64,000 nt of DNA from Celeribacter sp. HF31 (GTDB lineage Bacteria > Pseudomonadota > Alphaproteobacteria > Rhodobacterales > Rhodobacteraceae). The stretch spans positions 62,001 to 126,000 of the forward strand of contig NZ_JAATOT010000006.1 of NCBI RefSeq assembly GCF_011806455.1, read 5' to 3'. Below the pieces are notes generated by a model that saw nothing but the letters and a program-made list of their open reading frames with translations, made no database searches and was not told the DNA's origin. Each line of letters begins with the position of its first letter. Position 1 is the first letter of the stretch. The position numbers and the translations under genes were made by a program. Shown here one piece after another: positions 54,362 to 63,418 of the stretch.

Positions 54362-55458
54362 TGGCCCGCATTGAGATCACCAAAGCCGCCATCAAGGCCG
54401 AGGCCGCGCGCCTCAAAGCCTTCTTCGAGGCGCAGGGCGCATTGCCCGTCGAGATGGACATTCTCCTGCCTGCCGAGGTTCTTCTGGACCTCTACGGCGA
54501 GGACATCCGCGCCCGCGCTTACATGACCCAGGACCCCGAGCGCGGCGAAATGATGCTGCGCCCGGACTTCACCGTGCCTGTGGTGCAAGAGCATATGTCG
54601 AACGGCGCCGAACCCGCGCGCTACACCTACGCGGGCGAAGTGTTCCGCAAGCAAGAAGACATGCCCACGCGCGCCAATGAATATGTTCAGGTCGGCTATG
54701 AGGTCTTTGACGGCTCCGACCCGGCGGCGGCCGATGCCGAGGTTTTCGCGCATTTTGCCAATGTGCTGTCCGACAGTGGCCTGCACGCCGCGACCGGCGA
54801 TATCGGCATATTGAAAGCCGCCGTTGCGGGGTTGAAAACAACAGAACGCCGCCGCGAGGCACTTCTGCGCCACATCTGGCGGCCGCGCCGGTTCCGCGCG
54901 CTGATGACCCGGTTTTCCGAGGCGGGCACCACGCTGCGCCTGCAAAACCTCGAGCGCGTGCGTGCCAATCTCGCCCAACCGGAGGCGCCCTTTATCGGTC
55001 TGCGCACCCAGACGGAGATCGACACACGGATCAAAGCGCTCGAAGAAGACGCCGCCGAACCGCCGATCTCCGCCAGTGAGATCGAGCTTTTGGACGACAT
55101 CCTGTCGCTCAAGGAAACCCTGCCGCATGTGCTGTCGCAGCTGCGCGACATCACCGTGGATCTGCCGGCGATTTCCGAGGCCGTGAGCCTTCTGAGCCGC
55201 CGGAGCGAGGCTTTGGCGAAACGGGGCGTCGATGTGGAAAACCTCGATTTCGAGGCTTCCTACGGGCGCACCTCGATGGAATATTACGACGGCTTTGTCT
55301 TTGGCTTCTACGCCGAGGGCCGCCCGGACCTGCCCCCCGTGGCGACCGGCGGGCGCTATGATGCGCTCACGTCGGTCCTGGGGCAGGGGCGCTCGATCCC
55401 GGCCGTGGGCGGCGTGATCCGTCCGAATGTGCTTCTGAGCCTGAAAGGAGGCGCATGA
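54361..55458 (+). CDS. hisZ: ATP phosphoribosyltransferase regulatory subunit
   Basis: A 365-residue catalytically inactive HisRS paralogue that binds and regulates short-form HisG. It keeps class II features (RPDFTVPVVQEHM near residue 62, YAGEVFRKQEDMPTRANEYVQ near residue 97) but lacks the anticodon-binding domain. The start overlaps the hisS stop by one base. The hisS-hisZ-hisG order is known from alphaproteobacteria. Codon use is uniform, unlike the patch in hisS. Confidence 0.93.
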   Translation: MARIEITKAAIKAEAARLKAFFEAQGALPVEMDILLPAEVLLDLYGEDIRARAYMTQDPERGEMMLRPDFTVPVVQEHMSNGAEPARYTYAGEVFRKQEDMPTRANEYVQVGYEVFDGSDPAAADAEVFAHFANVLSDSGLHAATGDIGILKAAVAGLKTTERRREALLRHIWRPRRFRALMTRFSEAGTTLRLQNLERVRANLAQPEAPFIGLRTQTEIDTRIKALEEDAAEPPISASEIELLDDILSLKETLPHVLSQLRDITVDLPAISEAVSLLSRRSEALAKRGVDVENLDFEASYGRTSMEYYDGFVFGFYAEGRPDLPPVATGGRYDALTSVLGQGRSIPAVGGVIRPNVLLSLKGGA

Positions 55459-56156
55459 TGGTGGTCAAACTGGGCGTGCCCTCCAAGGGCCGGTTAATGG
55501 AAAAGACCTTTGAGTGGTTTTCCGAGCGCGGCGTGACCCTGTCGCGGGCCGGGAGCGAGCGGGAATATTCCGGTGCGGTCGAGGGCATTGAGGGCGTCGA
55601 GCTTGTGCTGCTGTCGGCCTCTGAAATCCCGCGCGAATTGGCCGCCGGACGCATCCATATGGGCGTCACCGGCTCCGATCTGGTGCGCGACAAACTCGCG
55701 AGCTGGGACAGCAAAGTGATTGAGCTGGCGCCGATGGGTTTTGGCCATGCGGATCTGATCATCGCCGTGCCGAAGGCCTGGGTCGATGTCGATACGCTTG
55801 ACGATCTCGATGCCGCTGCCGCCGCTTTCCGCGCGCGCCACGGCTTCCGCCTGCGCATCGCGACGAAATATCACCACCTGATCCGCGAGTTCCTGAAACA
55901 GAACGGCGTGGCGGATTATCAGCTCGTCGACAGCCAGGGCGCGACCGAAGGCACGGTGAAAAACCTCACCGCCGAGGCCGTGGCCGACATTACGACCACG
56001 GGCGAGACGCTGCGTGCCAACCATCTCAAAATTCTGAATTGCGATCCGGTGCACCGCTCGCAGGCGACCCTGTTCAAATCCCGCATGGCGCATTGGACGG
56101 ACGACACCCGCGCGACGCTGGTGACGCTTAAGGATATGTTGGGGCTGGGGGATTGA
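55458..56156 (+). CDS. hisG: ATP phosphoribosyltransferase, short form
   Basis: A 232-residue catalytic subunit for the first step of histidine synthesis. It has LGVPSKGRLMEKTFEWF near the N-terminus, GVTGSDLVRD near residue 75, and a catalytic-loop region DSQGATEGTVKNLTAEAVADI near residue 155. The short form needs HisZ, which is adjacent. GGAGG 6 nt upstream of the ATG at 55458 favours this start over the ATG at 55455. The stop overlaps the NUDIX gene by 4 bp. Confidence 0.94.
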   Translation: MVVKLGVPSKGRLMEKTFEWFSERGVTLSRAGSEREYSGAVEGIEGVELVLLSASEIPRELAAGRIHMGVTGSDLVRDKLASWDSKVIELAPMGFGHADLIIAVPKAWVDVDTLDDLDAAAAAFRARHGFRLRIATKYHHLIREFLKQNGVADYQLVDSQGATEGTVKNLTAEAVADITTTGETLRANHLKILNCDPVHRSQATLFKSRMAHWTDDTRATLVTLKDMLGLGD

Positions 56157-56605
56157 CCGTTTGGCGGCCTGCTCAAGCCATCAGAGTTAAGGCGCTTGGC
56201 CTCGCATGGCGCGAGGGGCGGCTATTGGCCGCCGAAGTGTATGACGATGCCGGTCGCCTCAAAGGCGTGCGGCCTTTGGGTGGCTCGGTGGAATTCGGTG
56301 AGGCCGCTGAGGCGGCGATTGCGCGCGAGTTTCTCGAAGAACTGGGCGTAGAGATCACGGTAAACGCAGCACCGCAGGTGATGGAAAATCTCTACACCCA
56401 CGAGGGCATGATCGGCCACGAGGTGCTGTTTCTCTATGACGTCAGCCTTCCGAGTGGCGCCTATGAGGGTCAGAACGAAATTCACTTTGCCGAGGACAAT
56501 GGCGCCGAATGTGTCGCGCGATGGTATGCGCTCGATCATCTCGAGACAGAGACAGGCCCGGCACTTTTCCCGACAGGTCTAAAAGCGCGCTTGACCGGGG
56601 CGTGA
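56153..56605 (+). CDS. NUDIX hydrolase
   Basis: A 150-residue hydrolase of the NUDIX superfamily. The Nudix box is GGSVEFGEAAEAAIAREFLEELGV (residues about 43-66; G-x5-E-x7-REUxEExGU). The start is TTG at 56153, overlapping the hisG stop (TTGA). It cleaves a nucleoside diphosphate linked to another group; the substrate cannot be deduced. It is the last gene of the his unit and converges on DUF1489. Confidence 0.88.
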   Translation: MTVWRPAQAIRVKALGLAWREGRLLAAEVYDDAGRLKGVRPLGGSVEFGEAAEAAIAREFLEELGVEITVNAAPQVMENLYTHEGMIGHEVLFLYDVSLPSGAYEGQNEIHFAEDNGAECVARWYALDHLETETGPALFPTGLKARLTGA

Positions 56606-56634
56606 GTGCCTGTTTCCTTTGCTGCCCAAAATAC

Positions 56635-57054
56635 TCAAACAATCCCGATCTCGGCCAGGGTCTGCGCCAGTTCCGCAGGCAGCTCAGGCTCGCTTTTGCG
56701 GCCCTGCGGCAGATCGGCAGGGGCGTCTTCGGGCTTGAGATAGCGCCAGCCCTGAAACGGGCGGCGTTGGGCGTTTTGGGTGCGGATCAGCGGTTTGGCC
56801 AGCTCGATCCGACAGCGGCGCACGCCGTCATGGCCGATCACCTCATGCAGTCCGACAATGGTCTGTCGCGCCTGAATCACGCCCTTGATCACCCAATAGA
56901 GCGAGCCGCCGTTCAGCAGTTTCTCTTCCTGCTTCGGCCACATGCGTGTCACATGCCCGCGGCTCGCGCCCGGGGTGGCTTCGATATAGGCGTTGAGCTC
57001 TTCGACTGTGTCGATGCCCACGCAGAGTTTGACGAGATTTATGTGGTCAGCCAT
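56635..57054 (-). CDS. DUF1489 family protein
   Basis: A 139-residue protein of a family found almost only in alphaproteobacteria. Pattern: HINLVKLCVGIDTVEELNAY near the N-terminus, RGHVTRMWPKQEEKLLNGGS and SLYWVIKGVIQARQTIVGL. It is cytoplasmic with no membrane segment. The function is unknown. It is divergent from nrdJ; the 140-bp gap 57055-57194 should hold both promoters. Confidence 0.85.
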   Translation of the reverse strand: MADHINLVKLCVGIDTVEELNAYIEATPGASRGHVTRMWPKQEEKLLNGGSLYWVIKGVIQARQTIVGLHEVIGHDGVRRCRIELAKPLIRTQNAQRRPFQGWRYLKPEDAPADLPQGRKSEPELPAELAQTLAEIGIV

Positions 57055-57194
57055 CAGAACGCTCTAAGTGTGGTATAGATCATAGGTCGGAGGATTGATT
57101 CGACAAGCCATGCTCTCGGCGTGGTTGCGCCTCTGCCCTCATGGGATTAAACCCTGCGCCTCTCTATGACTCATCAAGACCGGAAAAGACTGCC

Positions 57195-59459
57195 ATGACC
57201 CGCTTTGCCGCCCCCATCGCCGAACAGATCTGGGATATGAAATACCGCCTGAAAGAGGCTGACGGCACGGCGCTGGACCTCTCTGTCGAGGACAGCTGGA
57301 GACGCGTGGCGCGGTCTTTGGCCTCGGTGGAAAAAGACAGCGCGGCCTGGGAAGAGAAATTCTACCACGCTTTGGAGGATTTTAAATTCCTGCCGGCAGG
57401 GCGGATTCTGGCGGGGGCTGGCACGGGTCGTGCGGTGACGCTCTTCAACTGTTTCGTGATGGGTACGATCCCGGACAGCATGGCGGGTATTTTCGACATG
57501 CTCAAAGAGGCCGCACTCACCATGCAGCAAGGCGGCGGGATCGGGTATGACTTCTCCACCATTCGCCCGAAAGGTGCGGATGTCATGGGCGTGGCGGCGG
57601 ATGCCTCCGGGCCTTTGTCCTTCATGGATGTTTGGGACGCGATGTGCCGGACGATCATGTCGGCGGGCTCGCGCCGTGGTGCGATGATGGCGACCATGCG
57701 CTGCGATCACCCTGATATCGAGGCCTTTATCGAAGCGAAACAAGACGCCGCACGTCTGCGGATGTTCAACCTTTCCGTGCTGGTGACCGACGATTTCATG
57801 GAGGCGGTGAAGGCCGACGGTCCTTGGGAATTGAAATTCGGCGGCAAGGTCTATCACACCGTGGAGGCGCGTGATCTTTGGAACAGGATCATGAAGGGCA
57901 CCTACGACTACGCCGAGCCGGGGGTGATTTTCATCGACCGGATCAACAAGATGAACAATCTCTCCTATGTCGAGACCATCGCGGCAACCAACCCCTGTGG
58001 GGAGCAGCCCCTGCCGCCTTACGGGGCTTGTCTCTTGGGCTCGATCAACCTTGCGCGGCTGGTGAAAGCCCCGTTCGAAGCGGGTGCCGAGATGGACGAA
58101 GCCGCGCTGTCCGATCTGGTCGCGACCGCCGTGCGGATGATGGACAATGTGGTGGACGCTTCGCGCTTCCCGCTGGAGCAGCAAGCGCAGGAAGCCCAGG
58201 CGAAACGCCGCATTGGGCTTGGCGTCACCGGTTTGGCCGACGCGTTGTTGATGATCGGTCAGCGATATGGCTCTGAAGAAGCCGCCGCGACCTGTGAAAA
58301 ATGGCTCAAGATGATCGCGCGCGCCTCCTATCTGGCATCAAGCCAGTTGGCGAAGGAAAAGGGGGCTTTCCCGCTGTTCGAGGCCGACAAGTATCTGGCC
58401 TCCGGATCGCTTGAGCATATGGATCAAGACGTCAAAGACGCCATTCGTCAAAATGGCATTCGAAATGCGCTTTTGACCTCCATCGCGCCGACCGGCACGA
58501 TTTCGCTTTACGCGGGCAATGTCTCCTCCGGGATCGAGCCGGTGTTCGCCTATGCCTACACCCGCAAGGTGCTGCAAAAAGACGGCTCGCGCACCGAGGA
58601 AGAGGTCGTCGATTACGCGGTCAAACTCTTCCGCGACAAATGCGGGGACGCCGAGCTGCCCGACTATTTCGTCAACGCGCAGACGCTTGCGCCGCTGGAT
58701 CACGTCCGCATGCAGGCGGCGGCGCAGAAATGGGTCGACAGTTCGATCTCCAAGACGATCAACTGCCCGGAAGACATCGCCTTCGAGGACTTCAAAGAGG
58801 TCTACATGGAGGCCTGGGACAGCGGCTGCAAAGGCTGCACGACCTATCGCCCGAACGATGTGACGGGGTCTGTTCTCTCCGTTTCCGAGACCTCCGAGAA
58901 AGCGCCGGAACAGGATGAGGGGGCCGAGGTGGTCTATCTCTCCGAGCCGCTCGATCGTCCGCAACAGCTTGAGGGCAATACCTATAAGGTCAAATGGCCG
59001 GACAGCGAGCATGCGCTCTATATCACGATCAACGACATTGTCGTCGGCGGGCATCGTCGTCCCTTCGAGATTTTCATCAACTCGAAGAACATGGAACATT
59101 TCGCCTGGACCGTGGCGCTGACCCGGATGATCTCGGCGGTGTTCCGGCGCGGCGGCGATGTGTCTTTCGTGGTCGAGGAACTCAAAGCCGTGTTCGACCC
59201 GCGTGGCGGCGCGTGGATGAAGGGCAAATATATCCCTTCCATTCTGGCGGCCATCGGCGGCGTGATCGAAACCCATCTGATCGAAACCGGCTTCATCGAA
59301 GGCGAGGGCATGGGCCTCAAAACCGATCCGCAAGCCGAGGTCGTGGCCGTCGGCGAACGCCCGCGCGGCAAGGCCTGTCCGTCCTGCGGTCAATACGACA
59401 TGCGTATGGTCGAAGGCTGCATGACCTGCGCGTCCTGCGGTCATTCGAAATGCGGGTGA
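57195..59459 (+). CDS. nrdJ: Adenosylcobalamin-dependent ribonucleotide reductase (class II)
   Basis: A 754-residue class II enzyme that makes deoxyribonucleotides using vitamin B12, so it needs no oxygen. The active-site loop NPCGEQPLPPYGACLLGS near residue 265 has the N-x-C-x-E triad. The C-terminal zinc-ribbon (ACPSCGQYDM and CMTCASCGHSKCG) supplies redox cysteines. It has the family N-terminal cone (QGGGIGYDFSTIRPKGADV near residue 113). The start at 57195 was chosen; 57141 adds 18 atypical residues. CobU and a CobC-like gene in the same window support cobalamin use. Confidence 0.94.
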   Translation: MTRFAAPIAEQIWDMKYRLKEADGTALDLSVEDSWRRVARSLASVEKDSAAWEEKFYHALEDFKFLPAGRILAGAGTGRAVTLFNCFVMGTIPDSMAGIFDMLKEAALTMQQGGGIGYDFSTIRPKGADVMGVAADASGPLSFMDVWDAMCRTIMSAGSRRGAMMATMRCDHPDIEAFIEAKQDAARLRMFNLSVLVTDDFMEAVKADGPWELKFGGKVYHTVEARDLWNRIMKGTYDYAEPGVIFIDRINKMNNLSYVETIAATNPCGEQPLPPYGACLLGSINLARLVKAPFEAGAEMDEAALSDLVATAVRMMDNVVDASRFPLEQQAQEAQAKRRIGLGVTGLADALLMIGQRYGSEEAAATCEKWLKMIARASYLASSQLAKEKGAFPLFEADKYLASGSLEHMDQDVKDAIRQNGIRNALLTSIAPTGTISLYAGNVSSGIEPVFAYAYTRKVLQKDGSRTEEEVVDYAVKLFRDKCGDAELPDYFVNAQTLAPLDHVRMQAAAQKWVDSSISKTINCPEDIAFEDFKEVYMEAWDSGCKGCTTYRPNDVTGSVLSVSETSEKAPEQDEGAEVVYLSEPLDRPQQLEGNTYKVKWPDSEHALYITINDIVVGGHRRPFEIFINSKNMEHFAWTVALTRMISAVFRRGGDVSFVVEELKAVFDPRGGAWMKGKYIPSILAAIGGVIETHLIETGFIEGEGMGLKTDPQAEVVAVGERPRGKACPSCGQYDMRMVEGCMTCASCGHSKCG

Positions 59460-59502
59460 TCTGAGGGGATATGACCTGTTTGTGACTTCCGACATCTAAA
59501 TT

Positions 59503-59530
59503 GCGCTTTTGCGACAAAAAGCGCATTTTT
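59503..59530 (+). terminator. Intrinsic terminator of nrdJ
   Basis: GCGCTTTT and AAAAGCGC pair around GCGACA, followed by ATTTTT. It lies 44 bp after the nrdJ stop. Confidence 0.8.
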
Positions 59531-59570
59531 GGAATGGTAGTAGGACTAGCCTGAAACCCTGATCTTCAAT

Positions 59571-59609
59571 GAACAAAGGGCGCAGCAAATGCACCGCCCT
59601 TCTTGTTTC
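59571..59609 (-). terminator. Hairpin after tniQ, probable terminator
   Basis: AAGGGCG and CGCCCTT pair across a 12-nt loop, with additional outer pairing (GAACA / TGTTTC). On the minus strand it lies about 20-60 bp after the tniQ stop at 59628, followed by TTTGTTC. Confidence 0.5.
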
Positions 59610-59627
59610 AGGGATGTCTGGGGGCGG

Positions 59628-61466
59628 TCATGTCCCGAGATCGATTACGTCTTCCTTAAGGTAGACGTAGCCGTAATCCATCCCATCAGGTGAGAACGGA
59701 GTGATTTCGGCCTGTCGAAGCCGGGCTGACAACATTTGCCATGTGGTGCCTCTTGCCTTCGCCAAGGTCCGCACGGTCACAAGCTTAGCGTGAAACGCCC
59801 TTGCATCCTCGTCGGTGATGTAGCGCTGGAGCGCCTTTGTTTTCGGGTTTTGGATTTGCGTTGCCGGCGTGTGACCATTCTTGACAAGGCGGTTCAGGAA
59901 AACAGGCTGGCCTAGACCGATTGTCTTGGCGAAGAGCTGCAGGGACATCGCCGTTGGTTCTCCTGCACCAAGAGCTTGTGCGACCTCTTCGTGATAGATG
60001 TGAACAGATCGGTATCCTTCAAACTGAACATTTCGCCCGACACGCCGGACGCGGCCATCGGCGATGGCACGAATAATGTCACCGGGTCCACACTTTAGCC
60101 GCGCGGCACACTTTGCGATGTGTTCCCAACCGTGCTGCGCTTGCTGAAGTGTCTCGGCGCCGTCCAAGATGTTGTCCAGGAATTTTTGCCCTTCACGCGG
60201 ATCCCAGACGTGTTTCGTGTTGGTGTCCGATAAGCTTGGCGCCAGGATTTCGGCCTTCACGAGTAGATCGAATTGAGAGCGCGACATGTCAAACGCTGTA
60301 GCGAAATCCTTTGCGGTCATGAACTGCACGAGGGGCGCGAGAATCTGTTCTGCTTGTTGGGCATCAAAGACAGCCCATGCATCTGGCATGGTGGAATCTA
60401 TCACGTCTTGGGCTTCGAGCATTTTGCGTAGTCTACGACTGTCGATCCCAGTTGCCACTGATGCTGTCGTCACGGAATGTAAGCGGCGCTCCGTGACCGG
60501 CTCTCCCAGAAGTTCGTCGCCAGGACCCAAAGGCCATGTCTGCTGCAAATGTGTGGCCAGGAGGGACCGGAATATAGCGTAATCTGGGTCCCTACCATGA
60601 TCGTGGGTCAACCTGTCGTATAGGATCGGGAAGACTGCCCTGGGGCCAAGCCGTGGTTCTGCCGTTCGGTTCAGTTTTTGAAAGGCGTCGAAAATTTCCT
60701 GTTCACCGAGAGAGGCAACTTCAAACCCCATCTGATAACAAGCCCACTCGGATTCATCTGCTACTTGCTGCGGAGAGATCCCCTCGAGGCGCAGTAACGC
60801 ATACCCCAAATAGCAGCAGAAATTGCTGGCTGCATGGAGAGGGGCTTGATCGATCCAAAGGCCATCAGACTTTGTACCGCAGAGCCTACCGTCGAACCAG
60901 AGATCAAAATCGGTTGGGGTCCGCTGTTCACCTTCCGGTCGCGTCTTTTGAACTTCGTCAGCAATATCCCGAAAGCGTACAGCTGTGTCGTAGCGAAGGG
61001 TCGGTTTTGACTCGACCCAAAGAGTGACAAGCGCCTGATTGTGTTTGAGGCAAAGGGTGACATGCGGGATCAGCCAATCAGCCCGGTAGGTCATCGATCG
61101 GTGAGCAGGCAGCTGAGACTGTTCGATATCTTCCTTCAGACAGGCAATGCATCCACGTACATGAGAAGTCAGAAGGGGCCGACTTGGAAAAATATACCCT
61201 GCTAAGTTCCTTCTTGGCGTCGATGCCGAAGCCCTCCGAGGCTGCCACGCTTCAAGTTGGTTTCTTGTTGTGCCAGTTACCTTTACAAGCACGCCTAGGG
61301 CCTCGGGTGCGCCTTCCAAAATTTTTGGAAAAGGCGCTCCTATATCCTGTCCAAAATCGACAGCAGAGGATCCGCCGACAGCAGACACCCTAGATAGGAA
61401 AGCGAAAGCAGGTTCTCTCGGAGCAGGTTGGAGGTGAAGAGGCGAGCTAGATTGGTGGGGCTTCAT
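59628..61466 (-). CDS. TniQ/TnsD family transposition target protein, orphan
   Basis: A 612-residue protein. The N-terminal TniQ domain is visible: LAFLSR-like AFAFLSRVSAVGG near residue 25, the zinc-type GCIACLKEDIEQSQLPAH near residue 120, and DWLIPHVTLCLKHNQALVTLW near residue 150. The long C-terminal half has several helical stretches and a possible helix-turn-helix (AKTIGLGQPVFLNRLV). TniQ selects transposition targets for Tn7/Tn5053-like elements. No tniA, tniB, transposon ends or resolvase are in the window, so it is an orphan or a degraded element. The start at 61466 was chosen over 61511. Confidence 0.72.
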   Translation of the reverse strand: MKPHQSSSPLHLQPAPREPAFAFLSRVSAVGGSSAVDFGQDIGAPFPKILEGAPEALGVLVKVTGTTRNQLEAWQPRRASASTPRRNLAGYIFPSRPLLTSHVRGCIACLKEDIEQSQLPAHRSMTYRADWLIPHVTLCLKHNQALVTLWVESKPTLRYDTAVRFRDIADEVQKTRPEGEQRTPTDFDLWFDGRLCGTKSDGLWIDQAPLHAASNFCCYLGYALLRLEGISPQQVADESEWACYQMGFEVASLGEQEIFDAFQKLNRTAEPRLGPRAVFPILYDRLTHDHGRDPDYAIFRSLLATHLQQTWPLGPGDELLGEPVTERRLHSVTTASVATGIDSRRLRKMLEAQDVIDSTMPDAWAVFDAQQAEQILAPLVQFMTAKDFATAFDMSRSQFDLLVKAEILAPSLSDTNTKHVWDPREGQKFLDNILDGAETLQQAQHGWEHIAKCAARLKCGPGDIIRAIADGRVRRVGRNVQFEGYRSVHIYHEEVAQALGAGEPTAMSLQLFAKTIGLGQPVFLNRLVKNGHTPATQIQNPKTKALQRYITDEDARAFHAKLVTVRTLAKARGTTWQMLSARLRQAEITPFSPDGMDYGYVYLKEDVIDLGT

Positions 61467-61624
61467 TGCGTCAGAATTTGTCTTTGTCCAAGGGCGGGGC
61501 ACGCTGCCCATTTAATCAACTCGAAATATGTGTCTGCTTCCTCTACACCAAAAATTTTCATAGGTGTTCTGTCAATAGCATGTCTTTCAGGGTGGGGCAG
61601 AACCGTCGGAATGTTGAGCCCATC

Positions 61625-61786
61625 ATGGTTCCAATGACGGTGTCGTATGTGGAGAGCATCCGGTCAATCGAGGAGAGTTTTGCAGATCGACAGGCGATAT
61701 TTGATGAGATCGATGAGATGAAGATGAAACTGAAAGAGGTGCGCAGCCGCGGATGGCCGCATGGCCTCCTGCGAACTGACGGCTGA
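61625..61786 (+). CDS. Possible small ORF, unknown function
   Basis: The frame from ATG at 61625 (or 61634) encodes 53 residues with a helical, charged middle (SIEESFADRQAIFDEIDEMK) that could form a coiled coil. Codon positions look plausible but no ribosome-binding site is evident and I recognise no family. A longer frame from 61466 runs through AT-rich sequence that does not look coding. It is divergent from tniQ. Low confidence. Confidence 0.25.
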   Translation: MVPMTVSYVESIRSIEESFADRQAIFDEIDEMKMKLKEVRSRGWPHGLLRTDG

Positions 61787-61981
61787 ACAAGAGGCGCAGT
61801 ATCCACAGCTATTCAGCAGAAAACCATTTCAATCTATTGGGGTACCTTCCCCTGTGCGGACAACCTGCAGCAGGACACCCCCTGCGCAAGGCTGACAGCA
61901 TTTACCTAGTCGCCAGAATCAAGACCATTGCCGTAATGGTAATGACGGCCAGGCTTGCAAAGGGGAGGTGACAGACAGTTC

Positions 61982-62314
61982 ATGAGTGACCGACCCACCT
62001 TTGATGACATCCGGCGCGAGCAGGAGAGCCTCATCGGCCCTCCTGAGACCCCAATGGGGCACAAGATGCCGCGGAAGCCGACCGAGGCTGATGAAGCCTA
62101 TGCAGATACATTGGCCACTTTGTCGGCAATCCGCTCCGCGCTTGAAGCTGGACGGCCAGTCGATCCAAGGCAACTCCCTGTAAGGCTTGTCAAAATCATT
62201 GAGGCGAATTGCGTGTGCTCGAAAATGCCTATGGTGGATGGTCGGCCGCATTACAGGGTCGACGATGTCGTCAAGGCACTGGCCTTTCGTAGAGGCGAGA
62301 CGACCGCTGAATAG
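61982..62314 (+). CDS. Hypothetical protein of the accessory region
   Basis: A 110-residue protein I do not recognise. It begins MSDRPTFDDIRREQESLIGP and continues with a helix-rich middle (EADEAYADTLATLSAIRSAL) and CSKMPMVDGRPHYRVDD near the end. GGGAGGTG lies about 13 nt upstream. Codon use looks coding. It sits alone between tniQ and the IS256 remnant. The 196 bp before it (61787-61981) include CCATTGCCGTAATGG, a short repeat, and nothing else I can name. Confidence 0.5.
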   Translation: MSDRPTFDDIRREQESLIGPPETPMGHKMPRKPTEADEAYADTLATLSAIRSALEAGRPVDPRQLPVRLVKIIEANCVCSKMPMVDGRPHYRVDDVVKALAFRRGETTAE

Positions 62315-62405
62315 CACGATGTGCTTGGGAAAGCAGAAAGCCGGCTGATGCTTCTGCGGTTATCGACTGGGCACACCCTACACGAAGAGCGGACAACCGA
62401 CCTTC

Positions 62406-63418
62406 GGGGAGTGTCATGAACTTTGTGTATCTGGCCCGGCCCATGCGGTTTCAGATACTCAAGCGTCGAAGCGCTCGCCGAACATTACGGCGAACTGGTT
62501 GCGGGCTGCAAACCATTCCCTGACATTTCTGCCATCCTTCTCGAATTTGCGGATGGCGAGGTAGATCAGCTTGGTTGCGGCTTCGTCGGTCGGGAAGGAG
62601 CCGCGCGTCTTGATCGATTTCCGGATCACGCGGTTCAGGCTCTAGATGGCGTTCGTGGTGTATATGATCTTGCGGATCGCCGGATCGAAGGCGAAGAACG
62701 GGATCACCTCCTGCCATGCCCGCCGCCAGGCCGGTGCGATGGACGCGTATTTTCCAGCCCATTTTTCCTCGAAGGCATCGAGCTCGGCCTCGGCCATCTC
62801 GGCGGTCGGGGCGCTGTAAATCCGGCGCAGGTCGGCGGCCACGGCCTTGCGGTCCTTCCTGGAGCAGAAGTTCAGGCTGTGGCGCACCAGGTGAAAGATG
62901 CAGGTTTGAACCATCGTTTCCGGGAACGCGGCGGTGATGGCCTCGGGGAAGCCCTTCAGCCCGTCCACAACGGCGATCAGGATGTCCTGGACGCCCCGGT
63001 TCTTCATCTCGTTCATCACCGAGAGCCAGAATTTAGCACCCTCGTTCTCGGCGATCCACAGTCCCAGAACCTCGCGCTGGCCATCGCGGGTGACGCCGAG
63101 GGCGACATAGACGGCCTTGTTCTTTACCGTCCGGCTGTCCGCGTCGCGGATATTCACCCGTAGCGCGTCGAAAAGCACGATGGGATACATCCGGTCCAGC
63201 GCCCGGGTCTGCTATTCCCGGACCTCGCCCAGCACCGCATCGGTGACCCGGCTGATCAGGTCGGGCGAGACCTTCAGGCCATAGAGGTCGAGCAGATGGG
63301 CCTGGATGTTCCGCACCGTCAGACCGGCGGCATAAAGGCCGACGATCTTGTCATCCATGCCGTCGATCCGGGTCTGGCCTTTCTTCACCAGCTCTGGCTC
63401 GAAGCTGCTGTCGCGGTC
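62406..63418 (-). mobile_element. IS256-family insertion sequence remnant, 5'-truncated
   Basis: The left end at about 62406 reads GGGGAGTGTCATGAAC, resembling an IS256-type terminal repeat 53 bp past the transposase stop. The matching right end is absent: the transposase starts abruptly at the imuB junction near 63418, and no reverse complement of the left end occurs there. The element has therefore lost about its first 80-90 codons and its right terminal repeat. Confidence 0.7.
62459..63418 (-). pseudogene. IS256-family transposase, truncated and with two in-frame TAG codons
   Basis: The minus-strand frame reads through [20 protein letters not shown], then [18 protein letters not shown], a TAG at 63214-63212 where the family has Trp, then MYPIVLFDALRVNIRD with the first DDE Asp, IAVVDGLKGFPEAITAAFPE with the second, and a TAG at 62644-62642 where the family has Glu (after IYTTNAI). 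The remaining tail ends in FGERFDA at 62459. With the 5' end gone and two stops, it cannot make active transposase. Because both lesions are TAG, suppression is conceivable but unlikely. Confidence 0.85.

Noticed and set aside
61466-61624. N-terminal extension of the small plus-strand ORF next to tniQ
   Set aside because: This stretch is AT-rich, overlaps the tniQ start region and has no ribosome-binding site; it is more likely promoter sequence.
62423-63163. 246-residue plus-strand frame over the IS256 remnant
   Set aside because: It is antisense to the transposase pseudogene, whose minus-strand peptides clearly match the IS256 family.
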